This document shows positions 26,146 to 36,360 of a stretch of DNA of 64,000 bases, piece by piece. The notes below the pieces were generated by a model. That model had not been told where the DNA came from. It did not search any database and saw nothing but the letters and a program-made list of their open reading frames with translations. A program made the position numbers and the translations under genes. The first letter of the stretch is position 1. The number at the start of each line of letters is the position of its first letter. Location of the stretch: the NCBI GenBank assembly GCA_947499735.1, contig CANMPP010000001.1:434001-498000 (forward strand), written 5' to 3'. The stretch is from an uncultured Pelagimonas sp. (lineage in GTDB: Bacteria; Pseudomonadota; Alphaproteobacteria; Rhodobacterales; Rhodobacteraceae).

Positions 26146-27080
26146 ATTTTGCTCTGATGATGTTGCTCGCTTTGTGCATAGATTTAGTGCTGGGATGGCC
26201 GAATGCGCTATTTGTCAAAATCGGGCATCCGGTGACTTGGATCGGTGCATTGATTGCTATTTGTGAGAGACGTTTAAATAGCGGTTCTCGGCGTGCACGT
26301 ATTTGTAAGGGCGGGGCCGCGGTTGTCATCGTCCTGCTGACGGCTGGTGGTTTGGCGTTGCTGTTCCAAAAACTATTGCCGCAAAATCTGATCGGTATTG
26401 CTATTGGGGGCATTATTGCTTGGCCCTTCAGCGCGGCACGGTCTTTGCATGAACATGTGGCAAAAGTGGCGGAGCCGTTAAAAGCCAATGATCTGAATGG
26501 GGCCCGCAAAGCTGTTTCAATGATTGTTGGGCGCGATCCCACGCAGTTGGATCAGGCGGCGATTGCGCGGGCCGCGACCGAGTCTCTTGCTGAAAATAGC
26601 TCTGATGGCGTGATAGCGCCGCTTTTTTGGGGCTGCCTTTTGGGGTTGCCGGGATTGGTCCTATACAAAGCGATCAACACGTTAGACTCTATGATCGGCC
26701 ACAGGTCAGACCGATATGAAGCATTTGGCAAAGTGGCCGCGCGTCTAGACGATATTGTCAATTGGATGCCGGCACGATTGACAGGTTTGGGGTTTTGTTG
26801 TGTCCTGCCTGTGCGAACGATTGATGCCTTCAAAACGATGATGCGTGATGCACGCAAACATCGTTCACCCAATGCTGGATGGCCTGAAACCGCTCTTGCA
26901 GCGGCCATAAATAGGCGTTTGTCGGGCCCACGTGTTTATGAAACCAGAGTTTCGAACGAGCCTTGGTTGAATGCAGGTGCACCCGATCCAGATGGTTCGG
27001 ATTTAGACAAAGCTTTGGCCTTGTACCGGAGATTGATTGCGCTTACGGCGCTTATTTTGGTGCTGATAGCCCTAATTTAG
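26142..27080 (+). CDS. cobD: Adenosylcobinamide-phosphate synthase (CbiB/CobD)
   Basis: A 312-aa membrane protein that attaches aminopropanol phosphate to adenosylcobyric acid. Signature segments are LCIDLVLGWPNALFVKIGHPVTWIG, VGRDPTQLDQAAIARAATESLAENSSDG and LYKAINTLDSMIGHRSDRYEAFG, with several membrane helices. The GTG start lies in the overlap with the kinase gene (GTGA). 18 nt separate it from the following decarboxylase gene, its direct substrate supplier. CbiB is the Salmonella-style name. Confidence 0.95.
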   Translation: MNFALMMLLALCIDLVLGWPNALFVKIGHPVTWIGALIAICERRLNSGSRRARICKGGAAVVIVLLTAGGLALLFQKLLPQNLIGIAIGGIIAWPFSAARSLHEHVAKVAEPLKANDLNGARKAVSMIVGRDPTQLDQAAIARAATESLAENSSDGVIAPLFWGCLLGLPGLVLYKAINTLDSMIGHRSDRYEAFGKVAARLDDIVNWMPARLTGLGFCCVLPVRTIDAFKTMMRDARKHRSPNAGWPETALAAAINRRLSGPRVYETRVSNEPWLNAGAPDPDGSDLDKALALYRRLIALTALILVLIALI

Positions 27081-27098
27081 GGATGCGGGGAAGAGACT

Positions 27099-28070
27099 AT
27101 GCGAGATCATGGTGGCAATCTGGATGCAGCTATTGCAACGTTTGGAGCTGGGGAATGGTTGGATTTGTCCACTGGAATCAACCCGATGGCCTATCCGTTG
27201 CCAGTAATTACAGACAAGGCGTGGCAAATTTTGCCGACACGGGCCGGTCAGGGGCTATTTGTAAAGAATGTTGCGCAATATCTGCAAACGGAGGCGGAAA
27301 TCGTATCCTTTTCTGGCGCGCAGGGTGCCATTCAAGCGATGCCTTTTTTGATAGATAAGGGGCAAGCACGTATTCTAGGTCCAACCTATAACGAACATTT
27401 GGCGGCCTTTTTAGCAGCAGGTTGGTCAGCTGTCGAAGTATCTGATTTTGAAATGCTTTCTGGGGCGGATCTGGCGGTTGTCGTTAATCCGAACAACCCC
27501 ACGGGTTCTTTGATTTGCCCAGACACACTGCTGGCCTTGTCGGAAAAGGTTGGAACTTTGGTGGTCGACGAAAGCTTTATCGATACATGCCCAGAGATGT
27601 CGCTATGCCGTTCTGATCTCCCTCGTAACGTGGTTGTTTTGCGAAGTTTCGGCAAATTTTTTGGCCTTGCTGGCGTGCGATTGGGCTGGGCGGTTGCCCG
27701 CGGCACATTGGCACAGAAATTGAAGGATCGTGCGGGGCCTTGGCCAGTTTCAGGACCCGCGATTGAAATTGCGACTGCGGCATTGCAGGATCAAGAATGG
27801 CATCGAAAAACGCGTGCTCGCTTGGCCTGTCATGCCGGGCGTATGGATAAACTGGCGAAATCAGCAGGTTGGGAGTTGGTTGGGGGAACGGATCTATTTC
27901 GAACCTATGAGACCCCTAATTCCACATTGGCACAAGAACACTTGGCCAATGATCACATTTGGACCCGCATTTTTCCTTATTCGTCACGTTGGATACGCCT
28001 AGGGCTGCCGGAAACGTCTCGTTTTGGGCGGCTGGAGGATAGTTTTCGTGCACTATCTGCCCAAATTTAG
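27099..28070 (+). CDS. cobC: Threonine-phosphate decarboxylase-like PLP enzyme (CobC)
   Basis: A 323-aa fold-type I aminotransferase-like enzyme. It begins [16 protein letters not shown], as in CobC/CobD-Salmonella proteins, then [26 protein letters not shown] and [12 protein letters not shown] surround the cofactor, and the Schiff-base lysine is in [17 protein letters not shown]. It should decarboxylate threonine phosphate to aminopropanol phosphate for CbiB. The last 18 nt overlap the 3' end of cobQ on the opposite strand. Confidence 0.93.
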   Translation: MRDHGGNLDAAIATFGAGEWLDLSTGINPMAYPLPVITDKAWQILPTRAGQGLFVKNVAQYLQTEAEIVSFSGAQGAIQAMPFLIDKGQARILGPTYNEHLAAFLAAGWSAVEVSDFEMLSGADLAVVVNPNNPTGSLICPDTLLALSEKVGTLVVDESFIDTCPEMSLCRSDLPRNVVVLRSFGKFFGLAGVRLGWAVARGTLAQKLKDRAGPWPVSGPAIEIATAALQDQEWHRKTRARLACHAGRMDKLAKSAGWELVGGTDLFRTYETPNSTLAQEHLANDHIWTRIFPYSSRWIRLGLPETSRFGRLEDSFRALSAQI

Positions 28071-29501
28071 CAATCCGTCGATATCGAGATGCGTTTCCAA
28101 ATGCTCAGCCAATTGATCGAGTGTGCGATCCACATTGGTTTCATAATTTAGATCGGATGGTGCCGCGCCAAGAGAGGTTAGAAACGCCTTGCGGAATGCA
28201 TCTTTTGAAAACATTCCGTGCAGATAGGTCCCTTCCACGCGACCATTTTTCGATCTGGCACCTTCAGTTCGAGAGTCAATTCTCGCAAATGGGCGATCTG
28301 TGTCTGCTCCGTTGGTTTCACCAACATGAATTTCGTATCCTTGGATTGGCTGTCTGCTTTGCATGTGTACGGCGTTAGTCAGTGATACAGTCTTGTCCCC
28401 GCCCATAACGGTTTCAATATCTAAAAAACCCAAACCTGCGCTATCACCCGGAGGGCCTTCGATCCCATCAGGATCGCTAACGCGGTTTCCCAGCATTTGG
28501 TAACCGCCACAAATGCCCAAAATTCTACCACCGCGCCGATGATGGGCCTTTAGATCGATATCCCAGCCTTGTTCGCGCAGAAATGTCAGATCACCGCGGG
28601 TCGATTTGCTGCCAGGTAGGATGACCAAATCGGCATCACCGGGAATGGCCTGTCCAGCCTCTAACATCGTGACCCGGACGTTCGGTTCTTGTGCCAAAGG
28701 ATCCAGATCGTCGAAATTCGCGATGCGGGACAGGCGCAAGCAAACGATGTGGAAACCACGGAACTGCTGGTTTGACCGAATATCTTGTGCATCTTCCGCA
28801 GGCAATCGCCACGCATCCGCAAACCAAGGTGCAACGCCAAATCCGTGCCAGCCCGTTTGTTCTTCAATATAGCGGTAGCCGTCTGTGAAAAGGCTGGGAT
28901 CGCCGCGAAATTTATTGATGAGAAACCCCGAGATCAGTGCGCGATCTGCATCATCTAAAACAGCCTGCGTTCCGATGATCTGTGCAATCACACCGCCACG
29001 ATCAATGTCGCCGCATAGCACAACAGGAACATCAGCAGCCTGCGCAAACCCCATATTCGCAATGTCGCCCTTGCGTAGGTTGACCTCTGCAGGGCTGCCG
29101 GCACCCTCTACAATGACCAAGTCATTTTCGGCCTTTAACCTGTGAAAACTGTCCAAAACCGATGCCAAAAGCTGGGGCTTCAACGCTGAATAATCGCGGG
29201 CACGTGCTGTTGTTAGGCGTTTTCCCTGTACAACAACCTGCGCGCCAATGTCGCTTTCTGGTTTTAGCAAGACCGGGTTCATATCCGTATGAGGGGCCAG
29301 TTTGCAGGCGAGTGCCTGTAGGGCCTGCGCACGTCCGATTTCGCCGCCATTCTTCGTGACGGCAGCGTTATTGGACATGTTCTGGGGTTTGAACGGAGCA
29401 ACCTTTATCCCACGGCGATGGGCGGCCCGGCACAGCCCTGCAACCAGCATGGATTTCCCTACATTTGATCCAGTGCCTTGTATCATCAACGCCTTATTCA
29501 T
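28053..29501 (-). CDS. cobQ: Cobyric acid synthase
   Basis: A 482-aa glutamine-dependent amidotransferase adding four amides to adenosylcobyrinic acid a,c-diamide. The N-terminal synthetase has the P-loop [19 protein letters not shown] and [13 protein letters not shown]. The C-terminal GATase-1 domain has the Cys nucleophile in [13 protein letters not shown] and the later His in GTYLHGMFS. Length and motifs are complete. It follows cobO (12 nt) on the minus strand, and its 3' end overlaps cobC tail to tail. Confidence 0.96.
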   Translation of the reverse strand: MNKALMIQGTGSNVGKSMLVAGLCRAAHRRGIKVAPFKPQNMSNNAAVTKNGGEIGRAQALQALACKLAPHTDMNPVLLKPESDIGAQVVVQGKRLTTARARDYSALKPQLLASVLDSFHRLKAENDLVIVEGAGSPAEVNLRKGDIANMGFAQAADVPVVLCGDIDRGGVIAQIIGTQAVLDDADRALISGFLINKFRGDPSLFTDGYRYIEEQTGWHGFGVAPWFADAWRLPAEDAQDIRSNQQFRGFHIVCLRLSRIANFDDLDPLAQEPNVRVTMLEAGQAIPGDADLVILPGSKSTRGDLTFLREQGWDIDLKAHHRRGGRILGICGGYQMLGNRVSDPDGIEGPPGDSAGLGFLDIETVMGGDKTVSLTNAVHMQSRQPIQGYEIHVGETNGADTDRPFARIDSRTEGARSKNGRVEGTYLHGMFSKDAFRKAFLTSLGAAPSDLNYETNVDRTLDQLAEHLETHLDIDGLLNLGR

Positions 29502-29513
29502 GCGGGCGGGATC

Positions 29514-30131
29514 CTAAAACTCGACGCCTTTTTGCGCCTTCACTCCGTCGCGGAACGGGTGTTTGATCAGGCTCATTTCGGTCACTAGGTCCGCGGCCTC
29601 TATCAGCTCTTCCTTGGCATTGCGCCCTGTTAGGCATACATGCGTCATGTCGGGTTTTTGGGTTAGAAGAAAGCCGACGACTTCATCAATATCTAGGTAG
29701 TCGTTGCGGAGCGCGATATTGATTTCGTCCAACAAAACAAATTGCACATCTGGATCAAGGATCAGTTCCTTGGCGCGCTCCCAACCTTTGCGCGCGGCTG
29801 CGATGTCTTTTTCCCGATCCTGCACATCCCAGGTGAACCCTTCGCCGGAAATGACAAACCTGCATTCATCTGCGAATTTATTCTGCAATAACTCGGCCTC
29901 ACCGGTAAGCCATGTGCCTTTGATGAACTGTACAACGGCGCAGGGCATGCCATGGGCGATGCAACGCATGATCATGCCGAACCCAGAGGATGATTTGCCT
30001 TTGCCTTTGCCCGTATGAACAATAATCAGACCTTTTTCTTCGGTCTTGCTTTCCATCATGCGATCGCGAGCGGCTTTAATTTTGCGCATCTTTTCTGCGT
30101 GACGCGCATTTATCTCATCTTCATTATGCAT
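29514..30131 (-). CDS. cobO: Cob(I)yrinic acid a,c-diamide adenosyltransferase
   Basis: A 205-aa CobO/CobA/BtuR-type ATP:corrinoid adenosyltransferase. The P-loop HTGKGKGKSSSGFGMIMRCI near residue 38 is diagnostic, followed by VVQFIKGTWLTGE and VLLDEINIALRNDYLD. The start is set at the ATG at 30131, giving the conserved MHNEDEINARHAEKMRKI leader; an open frame extends to 30260. It heads the two-gene cobO-cobQ operon, divergent from the riboswitch-controlled cobW operon. Confidence 0.94.
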   Translation of the reverse strand: MHNEDEINARHAEKMRKIKAARDRMMESKTEEKGLIIVHTGKGKGKSSSGFGMIMRCIAHGMPCAVVQFIKGTWLTGEAELLQNKFADECRFVISGEGFTWDVQDREKDIAAARKGWERAKELILDPDVQFVLLDEINIALRNDYLDIDEVVGFLLTQKPDMTHVCLTGRNAKEELIEAADLVTEMSLIKHPFRDGVKAQKGVEF

Positions 30132-30244
30132 CTTTCGATCCGTTCCATCGCTTGACAAGACAGGGGTGTCAGGCAAAAGCTGACAATGTTGGTGCCCCTT
30201 ATGTCGCAAAAGGTCATTGGGGGTGAAAAGGGAATGTGCAGTTT

Positions 30245-30415
30245 GAAGCGGTGCCGTCAAGGGCGCGCATTAAAATGAACACAGCCGCCCCCGCGACCGT
30301 GACCGGTAAGGGGCCTTCACCACTGGCAGTATGCTGGGAAGGGAAGGTTCCGTGGATTTTTGGACAAGAGCCAGAAACCCAAAACCGCAAGCCGGGAGAC
30401 CTGCCAACATCGAAA
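30245..30415 (+). ncRNA. Cobalamin riboswitch upstream of the DUF1636-cobW-cobN operon
   Basis: Class elements occur in order: GGTGCC (30250), the CCGCCCCCGCGACCGT core, CCACTGG, TGGGAAGG, and the B12 box GCCGGGAGACCTGCC near 30391-30405. The box differs slightly from the common CAGGAGACCTGCC. It ends about 100 nt before the first gene and should lower expression when adenosylcobalamin is plentiful. A weak ACTTAT/ATAAGT stem lies between it and the gene. Confidence 0.9.
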
Positions 30416-30515
30416 CAACGAACTGGGCGGGGTGTCCTAGTGTCGGCGCGTCTCACTTATGCAGATTTGTATAAGTGGTTCCCGGCATATCCCCAGCAAA
30501 GAGAAAGCGAATGAT

Positions 30516-30884
30516 ATGGCAGAGCTGTTGGTCTGTATCAAATGTCGATCTGGGCAAGAGATCCCAGAAGGGGATATGCGTCCCGGTCAGGCGCTATACG
30601 AGGCTGTCATCGCACATGACGTGCCCGATAGTGTAAAAGTGACGCCGACGGAGTGCCTGCAAAACTGCGATAGCGGATGTTCTGTGGTGTTGCGCGATGG
30701 TGCGCAGCAATGGACCTATGTGTATGGAAACCTACAGTCTGGCGATGCTGAAATGCTGCTGGATGGTGCGGTTCAATATAGCGAAACCGCAGACGGGGTG
30801 ATCCCTTGGCGTCAGCGGCCCGAACATTTCAAACGCAATTGCGTGGCGCGCATCCCGCCATTAACACCTGCTGCAAAGGACTAA
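30516..30884 (+). CDS. DUF1636 ferredoxin-like metal-binding protein
   Basis: A 122-aa protein of the DUF1636 family, with cysteines in LLVCIKCRSG at the start and ECLQNCDSGCSVVL in the middle, resembling a thioredoxin-fold [2Fe-2S] ferredoxin. The family is regularly found beside cobW and cobN, as here, and may deliver metal or electrons in cobalt chelation; this is unproven. The start at 30516 was chosen over an upstream frame at 30459 because of the conserved MAELLVCIKC beginning and an AGAGAAAG ribosome site. It is the first gene behind the riboswitch. Confidence 0.88.
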   Translation: MAELLVCIKCRSGQEIPEGDMRPGQALYEAVIAHDVPDSVKVTPTECLQNCDSGCSVVLRDGAQQWTYVYGNLQSGDAEMLLDGAVQYSETADGVIPWRQRPEHFKRNCVARIPPLTPAAKD

Positions 30885-30889
30885 AACAC

Positions 30890-31945
30890 ATGAGCGATCT
30901 TGCAAAACTGCCCGTCACTGTTGTGACCGGTTTTCTGGGTGCCGGAAAAACGACCTTGATCCGTCATTTGATGCAAAATCCCGGCGGCAAACGTTTGGCG
31001 GTTGTGGTGAATGAATTTGGGGATGTCGGGGTCGATGGTGACATATTGAAATCCTGCGCTATCCCGGATTGTCCCGCCGAAAATATCGTAGAATTGGCCA
31101 ATGGGTGCATTTGCTGCACAGTTGCGGATGACTTCATTCCAACGATTGAGGCGCTGATGGCGTTAGAGCCGCGCCCTGAACATATCTTGATCGAGACGTC
31201 CGGTTTGGCATTGCCAAAGCCGTTGCTAAAAGCATTTGATTGGCCTGATATCCGATCACGCATTACCGTGGATGGCGTTATCGCACTATCCGATGCTGAA
31301 GCCGTTGCATCAGGGCGATTTGCTGCAAATGTCGCGGCTGTTGATGCACAACGCGAGGCAGATGACAGTTTGGATCATGAAACGCCTCTGTCAGAAGTGT
31401 TCGAAGATCAGCTTGCATGCGCCGACATCGTTTTGTTGACCAAGCCAGACCTTGCAGGCCCCGATGGTGTTGCAAAGGCAAAAGAGGTTATCGCGGCCCA
31501 CACGCCGCGGGTATTGCCTGTGGTTGAAGTGGCCGAAGGCATCATCGACCCGCGCGTGATCCTTGGGCTTGAGGCCGCAGCTGAGGATGATTTGGACGCA
31601 CGCCCGTCCCATCACGATGCTCCGCATGATCACGATCATGATGATTTTGAAAGCATCGTGGTTGATATCCCGGCTCTGACCTCGCCTGAAACTTTGGTTG
31701 CCGCGATCGAGGTCTTGGCGAAAGATCACAACATTTTGCGGGTCAAAGGCTATGCCGAGGTTGCGGGAAAACCGATGCGCCTTTTGGTCCAGGCCGTGGG
31801 TGCGCGCGTGCGTCACCAATATGATCGCATGTGGAAACCGGGCGAACCTCGTCAGGGACGTTTGGTTGTCATTGCAGAACATGACGACATTCGCCGTGAC
31901 GTGATTGAAACGGCGCTGGGCTGTCACAAGCCTGAACCGGCCTAA
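30890..31945 (+). CDS. cobW: Cobalamin biosynthesis GTPase CobW (COG0523 metal chaperone)
   Basis: A 351-aa G3E GTPase. The P-loop is VVTGFLGAGKTTLIRHL, the CxCC metal-binding motif is in NGCICCTV, and LTKPDLA supplies the base motif. A His/Asp-rich segment (HHDAPHDHDHDD, near residue 245) precedes the C-terminal domain. It is thought to load Co(II) into the CobN chelatase, and cobN follows after 6 nt. The start at 30890 gives the standard N-terminus. Confidence 0.95.
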   Translation: MSDLAKLPVTVVTGFLGAGKTTLIRHLMQNPGGKRLAVVVNEFGDVGVDGDILKSCAIPDCPAENIVELANGCICCTVADDFIPTIEALMALEPRPEHILIETSGLALPKPLLKAFDWPDIRSRITVDGVIALSDAEAVASGRFAANVAAVDAQREADDSLDHETPLSEVFEDQLACADIVLLTKPDLAGPDGVAKAKEVIAAHTPRVLPVVEVAEGIIDPRVILGLEAAAEDDLDARPSHHDAPHDHDHDDFESIVVDIPALTSPETLVAAIEVLAKDHNILRVKGYAEVAGKPMRLLVQAVGARVRHQYDRMWKPGEPRQGRLVVIAEHDDIRRDVIETALGCHKPEPA

Positions 31946-31951
31946 ACTGCA

Positions 31952-34900
31952 ATGCATGTCGTCTTTCGCGAAAATGCCGGTCTGGATGAGACCGATGCGC
32001 CACAGGATCTGCAGCAAAGCCCTGCCGATATTGTGGTGCTGTCACTGTCTGACAGTGACCTGAATGTTTTTGCGAAAGCGTGGCATGCCTCAGGTGGCGT
32101 TGACGGCAAATTGCCCAGCCTGCGTTTGGCCAATTTGGCGGCGTTAAAGCATCCATTATCGGTCGACACATATATCGAGCAAACCTTGATTGGGGCGAAA
32201 GGGATTTTGATCCGTCTGATCGGGGGGCAGGCATACTGGTCTTATGGTTTGCAATCTGTTCGAGATCTCGCACAACGCAAGAGGATCGCGTTGGCGGTGT
32301 TGCCTGCGGATGGTCGGGCTGACCCGCAATTAGAGCAAATCTCAACCGTGCCACAGGCGACCCTGCGCCGATTGACCCATCTTTGCGATACCGGTGGCGT
32401 TGCGGCGGCACAGGCTGCTTTGGCGCAGATGGCACTGGCATCGGGGCTTTATGCAAAACCCAGCCAGCATGTGACCAGCCTGCCAAATATGGGCGCGTGG
32501 TGTCCAGATATGGGTGTCATCGATCCAGATGATTATACCCCATCAAAACGCCCACTTGTGCTGATTACCTTTTATAGATCTTACGTGGTGTCGGCGGATT
32601 TAGGGGCTATTCGTGCATTGTTTCGGGCGTTTGAAGAGCAAGGGTATGCCTGTATCGGGCTGTTTGCACCTTCGCTGAAAGCACCGAAAGCGGCCAGTTG
32701 GCTGCGGGCGCAGATTACCACACTAAAACCCTCTGCGATCGTCAATGCGACGGCATTTTCTGGCAAAGGAAAAGATGGTTCATCACCCTTAGATATAGGT
32801 GATGTGCCGGTTTTTCAGGTCGCATTAGCGACGTCAAACCGCGCGGCATGGGACGAGGCGGACAGGGGGTTGTCGCCGACAGATTTGGCAATGCATGTTG
32901 TCTTGCCAGAGGTGGATGGCCGGATATTTTTGGGACCTATTTCGTTCAAAGAAAAAGATGTTTTCGATCCGCATCTCCAATTCGCATGTCATGCGCATAT
33001 GCCCGAACCAACGCGCATTAAGGCTGCAGTTGCGCGTGTGCATGGTTGGTTGACCTTGGCCGCGCGACCCGTTCAAGATCGTCGCGTTGCCCTGATCCTG
33101 TCGACATATCCGGGAAAGGATTGGCAGGATGGGCATGCGGTTGGCTTGGATGCCATCGCCTCTGCACATGCGATCGCACAGGATATGGCCGAAGCGGGCT
33201 ATACAATTGGCGCGCTGGATCATTGCGAGCTACGGCAGAGCGATCTCGTCTTTGCGCTAGAAGATTATGTAAAGGCGTTGGAACGGCTACCTGAAACCAT
33301 TCGCACAACCCTATTTGATACTTGGGGGGCAGTGGAAAATGATCCGTGTTTTGACGGCACGGGTTTGCGCATTCCTGCACAACAAGTTGGGAAATGCTAT
33401 TTTGCGCTTCAACCCGAGCGTGGCGATGTCAATAATCGCGGCTATGATTATCATGATCTCGAACGGGTGCCGCGCCATAGCTACGTCGCCTTTTATCTGT
33501 GGTTGCAAGAACGGGCCGACGCTATCGTGCATATCGGTGCGCATGGTACATTGGAATGGTTGCCGGGCAAATCGGTTGCGCTGTCTGATACATGCTGGCC
33601 GGATATTTTGGTTGGACATACGCCTGTCATCTATCCCTTCATTGTCAACGATCCGGGGGAGGCCGCACAGGCGAAACGACGGATCGGGGCCGTCACACTG
33701 GGCCATATCCCCCCCCCGATGAAAGCGTCCGAGACGCCCCAAAACCTGACACGACTTGAGGCGCTGTTAGACGAGTTTTCCAATGCAGATGGTTTGGATC
33801 CTCGGCGACGTGACAGGTTACAATCAGACATTCGCGAAGAGGCGGCTGCGAAAGGCGTGTCGGGAGATCTAGGGATAGAACCAGAGATGTGCAGCGCTGA
33901 AGCGATTGCACGCATTGATCGCTTTGTGTGTGATATCAAAGAAAGCCAGTTTGGCGATGGTCTGCATATTTGGGGCAGGGCGGATGATCAGTCTACTTTC
34001 GACGCCAATCATACCGGAATTGCCGAAAAACATGCTTTGTTAGACGCTTTGGCGGGAAAACGTATCGAGGCAGGTCCATCAGGTTCCCCTTATCGTGGTC
34101 GGCTGGATGTGTTGCCAACAGGGCGAAACATGTTCACGACAGACCCACGGTCTGTGCCGACCCGTGCTGCATTTGCCCAAGGCCAAAAAATGGCCCAAGA
34201 ACTGATACGACGCCATATGCAGGACCACGGCGATGTGCCCAAAGGTTTGGTTGTCGACATGTGGGGGTCGGCAACGATGCGTACAGCGGGCGAAGAATTC
34301 GCGCTTGCCCTTGCGCTGCTCGGTGCGCGACCTGTTTGGGATGACGGATCCGAACGGGTCAGTGGCGTCGAAATTGTCCCGATCGCAGAACTGGAATATC
34401 CTCGTATCGATGTGACTTTGCGCATTTCTGGCCTGTTCCGCGATGTTTTCCCCAGCCTATCGTCCCTCTTTAATCTTGCGCTACGCAAGCTGGCACAACG
34501 TGATGAAAGCCTAGACTGGAACCCGTTCGTTCAACGCCAGAATGTGTCGGGTGTTTATGGTCCAGCGCCGGGGGAATATGGCCTGTCCATGGGGCAAGCA
34601 TTGGAAGATTACGGGGATGACGCACGACAAAAGGCCGGAAATATGTGGTTGCAGGCCAGTTCCTGGGCATTTGATGGTGATAATGCAGAAAAAGATCTTG
34701 CTGGGATTATGTCCCGGGTAGAGCGCGCAGATGCGTTTTTACATGTCCAAGATATGCCTGAAACTGATCTTTTATTGGCATCGGATTATGCTGCTCACGA
34801 GGCTGGGTTTATCGCGGCCAAGGCTATCAGTGGCGGCAGGGTCACGCCTTATCACATGGATGCCACGCAACCCAATGTTCCAAAAGCGCGCTTGCTATCA

Positions 34901-35230
34901 GAAGAAGTTTCGCGTGTTGTTCAGGCGCGGGCGGCGAACCCAAACTGGATTGCCGGCATGCAACGCCATGGGGCACGTGGTGCTGCTGAAATCGCGGCAA
35001 CACTTGATCACATGGCGGCTTTTGCGCATTTGGCCGATGCGGTGGGGCCGCATTTGTTTGACCAATATTTTGAAGCGACCATGGGCAAAGAACCAGTGCG
35101 TGCATTTTTGCAAGACGCCAACCCGATGGCGTTTCAGGCGATGCTAGAGCGGTTTAGATCTCTGCGCGATGCTGGTCTGTGGAAATCGCGGCGCAATGCA
35201 ATCATTGCAGATCTGGAGATGCTGTCATGA
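31952..35230 (+). CDS. cobN: Cobaltochelatase subunit CobN
   Basis: A 1092-aa large subunit of the ATP-dependent cobaltochelatase that inserts Co(II) into hydrogenobyrinic acid a,c-diamide. Signature sequences include VHIGAHGTLEWLPGKSVAL (near residue 525) and GVYGPAPGEYGLSMG. It is shorter than the ~1250-1275 aa enzyme of Pseudomonas denitrificans, but no frameshift is seen and both ends look intact. The AAA+ partner subunits (chelatase CobS and CobT) are not in this window. The stop overlaps the cobG start (ATGA). Confidence 0.95.
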   Translation: MHVVFRENAGLDETDAPQDLQQSPADIVVLSLSDSDLNVFAKAWHASGGVDGKLPSLRLANLAALKHPLSVDTYIEQTLIGAKGILIRLIGGQAYWSYGLQSVRDLAQRKRIALAVLPADGRADPQLEQISTVPQATLRRLTHLCDTGGVAAAQAALAQMALASGLYAKPSQHVTSLPNMGAWCPDMGVIDPDDYTPSKRPLVLITFYRSYVVSADLGAIRALFRAFEEQGYACIGLFAPSLKAPKAASWLRAQITTLKPSAIVNATAFSGKGKDGSSPLDIGDVPVFQVALATSNRAAWDEADRGLSPTDLAMHVVLPEVDGRIFLGPISFKEKDVFDPHLQFACHAHMPEPTRIKAAVARVHGWLTLAARPVQDRRVALILSTYPGKDWQDGHAVGLDAIASAHAIAQDMAEAGYTIGALDHCELRQSDLVFALEDYVKALERLPETIRTTLFDTWGAVENDPCFDGTGLRIPAQQVGKCYFALQPERGDVNNRGYDYHDLERVPRHSYVAFYLWLQERADAIVHIGAHGTLEWLPGKSVALSDTCWPDILVGHTPVIYPFIVNDPGEAAQAKRRIGAVTLGHIPPPMKASETPQNLTRLEALLDEFSNADGLDPRRRDRLQSDIREEAAAKGVSGDLGIEPEMCSAEAIARIDRFVCDIKESQFGDGLHIWGRADDQSTFDANHTGIAEKHALLDALAGKRIEAGPSGSPYRGRLDVLPTGRNMFTTDPRSVPTRAAFAQGQKMAQELIRRHMQDHGDVPKGLVVDMWGSATMRTAGEEFALALALLGARPVWDDGSERVSGVEIVPIAELEYPRIDVTLRISGLFRDVFPSLSSLFNLALRKLAQRDESLDWNPFVQRQNVSGVYGPAPGEYGLSMGQALEDYGDDARQKAGNMWLQASSWAFDGDNAEKDLAGIMSRVERADAFLHVQDMPETDLLLASDYAAHEAGFIAAKAISGGRVTPYHMDATQPNVPKARLLSEEVSRVVQARAANPNWIAGMQRHGARGAAEIAATLDHMAAFAHLADAVGPHLFDQYFEATMGKEPVRAFLQDANPMAFQAMLERFRSLRDAGLWKSRRNAIIADLEMLS

Positions 35231-36360
35231 GCATACCAGAGGTCAAAGGTTGGTGCCCGGGCGCGTATCGCCCGATGATGTCCGGCGATGGATTGGTGTT
35301 TCGTGTCCGCCCACTGCAAGGGGAATTGAGCCGAAATCAAGGGTTGGGTCTGGCTGATATTGCAATGCGCTATGGAAGCGGTGTGATCGACCTGACCAAT
35401 CGGGCCAATCTACAAATCAGAGGCGTGTCCGAACAAAACTCTGATACGGTTCTGGATCGGCTAAATGACTTGAGACTGTTGGATGCAGACCCGGCGCTTG
35501 AAATGCGTCGAAACATTATCACCACGCCATTTTGGCAAGCCGATGATGAAAATGACGTTTTGGCAAAAATCATTAGGTCGCTTTTGCCAAATTTACCCGA
35601 GCTGCCAGCCAAGGTCGGATACGCCGTTGATGTCGGACCGACCGCTGTCCTGCGCGATGCGCCCGCAGATTTCCGGTTCGAACGCGGACAGGAAGGGCTG
35701 ATTTTACGCGCTGATGGCTGTGCGACAGGCACTGTTGTTACACTGGATAGTGCCAAGGAAACCTTGCGGGACATGGTGCATTGGTTTGATCGAAATAGAA
35801 AACAGCATAGGCGCATGGCGCGCCTGGTGGATGCCACACCTTTTCCTGATGTTTGGCAGGGGCGTGCGCCAAAATCGGGCACGTGGTCTGCCCGGCCGGG
35901 TCGTTATGAAGCTCAGGATTTTGTCCTTGTTGGTGCCGCGTTCGGGCAGATTACAGCGCAGGCCTTAGTACAGATGCTAGACATATGCCCCATCGATGCG
36001 TTCCGGGTGACACCATGGCGTATGATCGCGCTGCCCTTGCCGGATGTTCCAGATTTGCAGGGATTTGTGACTGACCGGCAAGATGGCAGATTGACTGTGA
36101 ATGCCTGCTATGGTGCACCGCTATGTCCACAATCCAGCGTCGAAACACGGTCTGTGCTAACCAATATTGATCTCACTGGCGCATCAGGACTACATGTGTC
36201 TGGTTGTGTAAAGGGCTGTGCGCATCCGCGACCTGCCAAGGCCACTTTGGTTGGGCGAAATGGCGCTTTTGACCTTGTGTGCAACGGAACAGCATGGGAC
36301 AGGCCTGTGAAAAGAGGGCTTAGTTTGCAAGACGCCTTGAAGGAAAGCGGTATCGACTGA
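35227..36360 (+). CDS. cobG: Precorrin-3B synthase
   Basis: A 377-aa nitrite/sulfite-reductase-like monooxygenase making precorrin-3B (ring contraction preparation in the aerobic pathway). It begins with KGWCPGAYRPMMSGDGLVFRV; LTNRANLQIRGV is the siroheme-type ferredoxin motif. Cysteines for a [4Fe-4S] cluster occur in CYGAPLCPQ and SGCVKGCAHP near residues 295 and 335. Presence of CobG rather than CobZ marks the oxygen-dependent route. It overlaps cobN and ends one base into cobH. Confidence 0.93.
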   Translation: MSIPEVKGWCPGAYRPMMSGDGLVFRVRPLQGELSRNQGLGLADIAMRYGSGVIDLTNRANLQIRGVSEQNSDTVLDRLNDLRLLDADPALEMRRNIITTPFWQADDENDVLAKIIRSLLPNLPELPAKVGYAVDVGPTAVLRDAPADFRFERGQEGLILRADGCATGTVVTLDSAKETLRDMVHWFDRNRKQHRRMARLVDATPFPDVWQGRAPKSGTWSARPGRYEAQDFVLVGAAFGQITAQALVQMLDICPIDAFRVTPWRMIALPLPDVPDLQGFVTDRQDGRLTVNACYGAPLCPQSSVETRSVLTNIDLTGASGLHVSGCVKGCAHPRPAKATLVGRNGAFDLVCNGTAWDRPVKRGLSLQDALKESGID

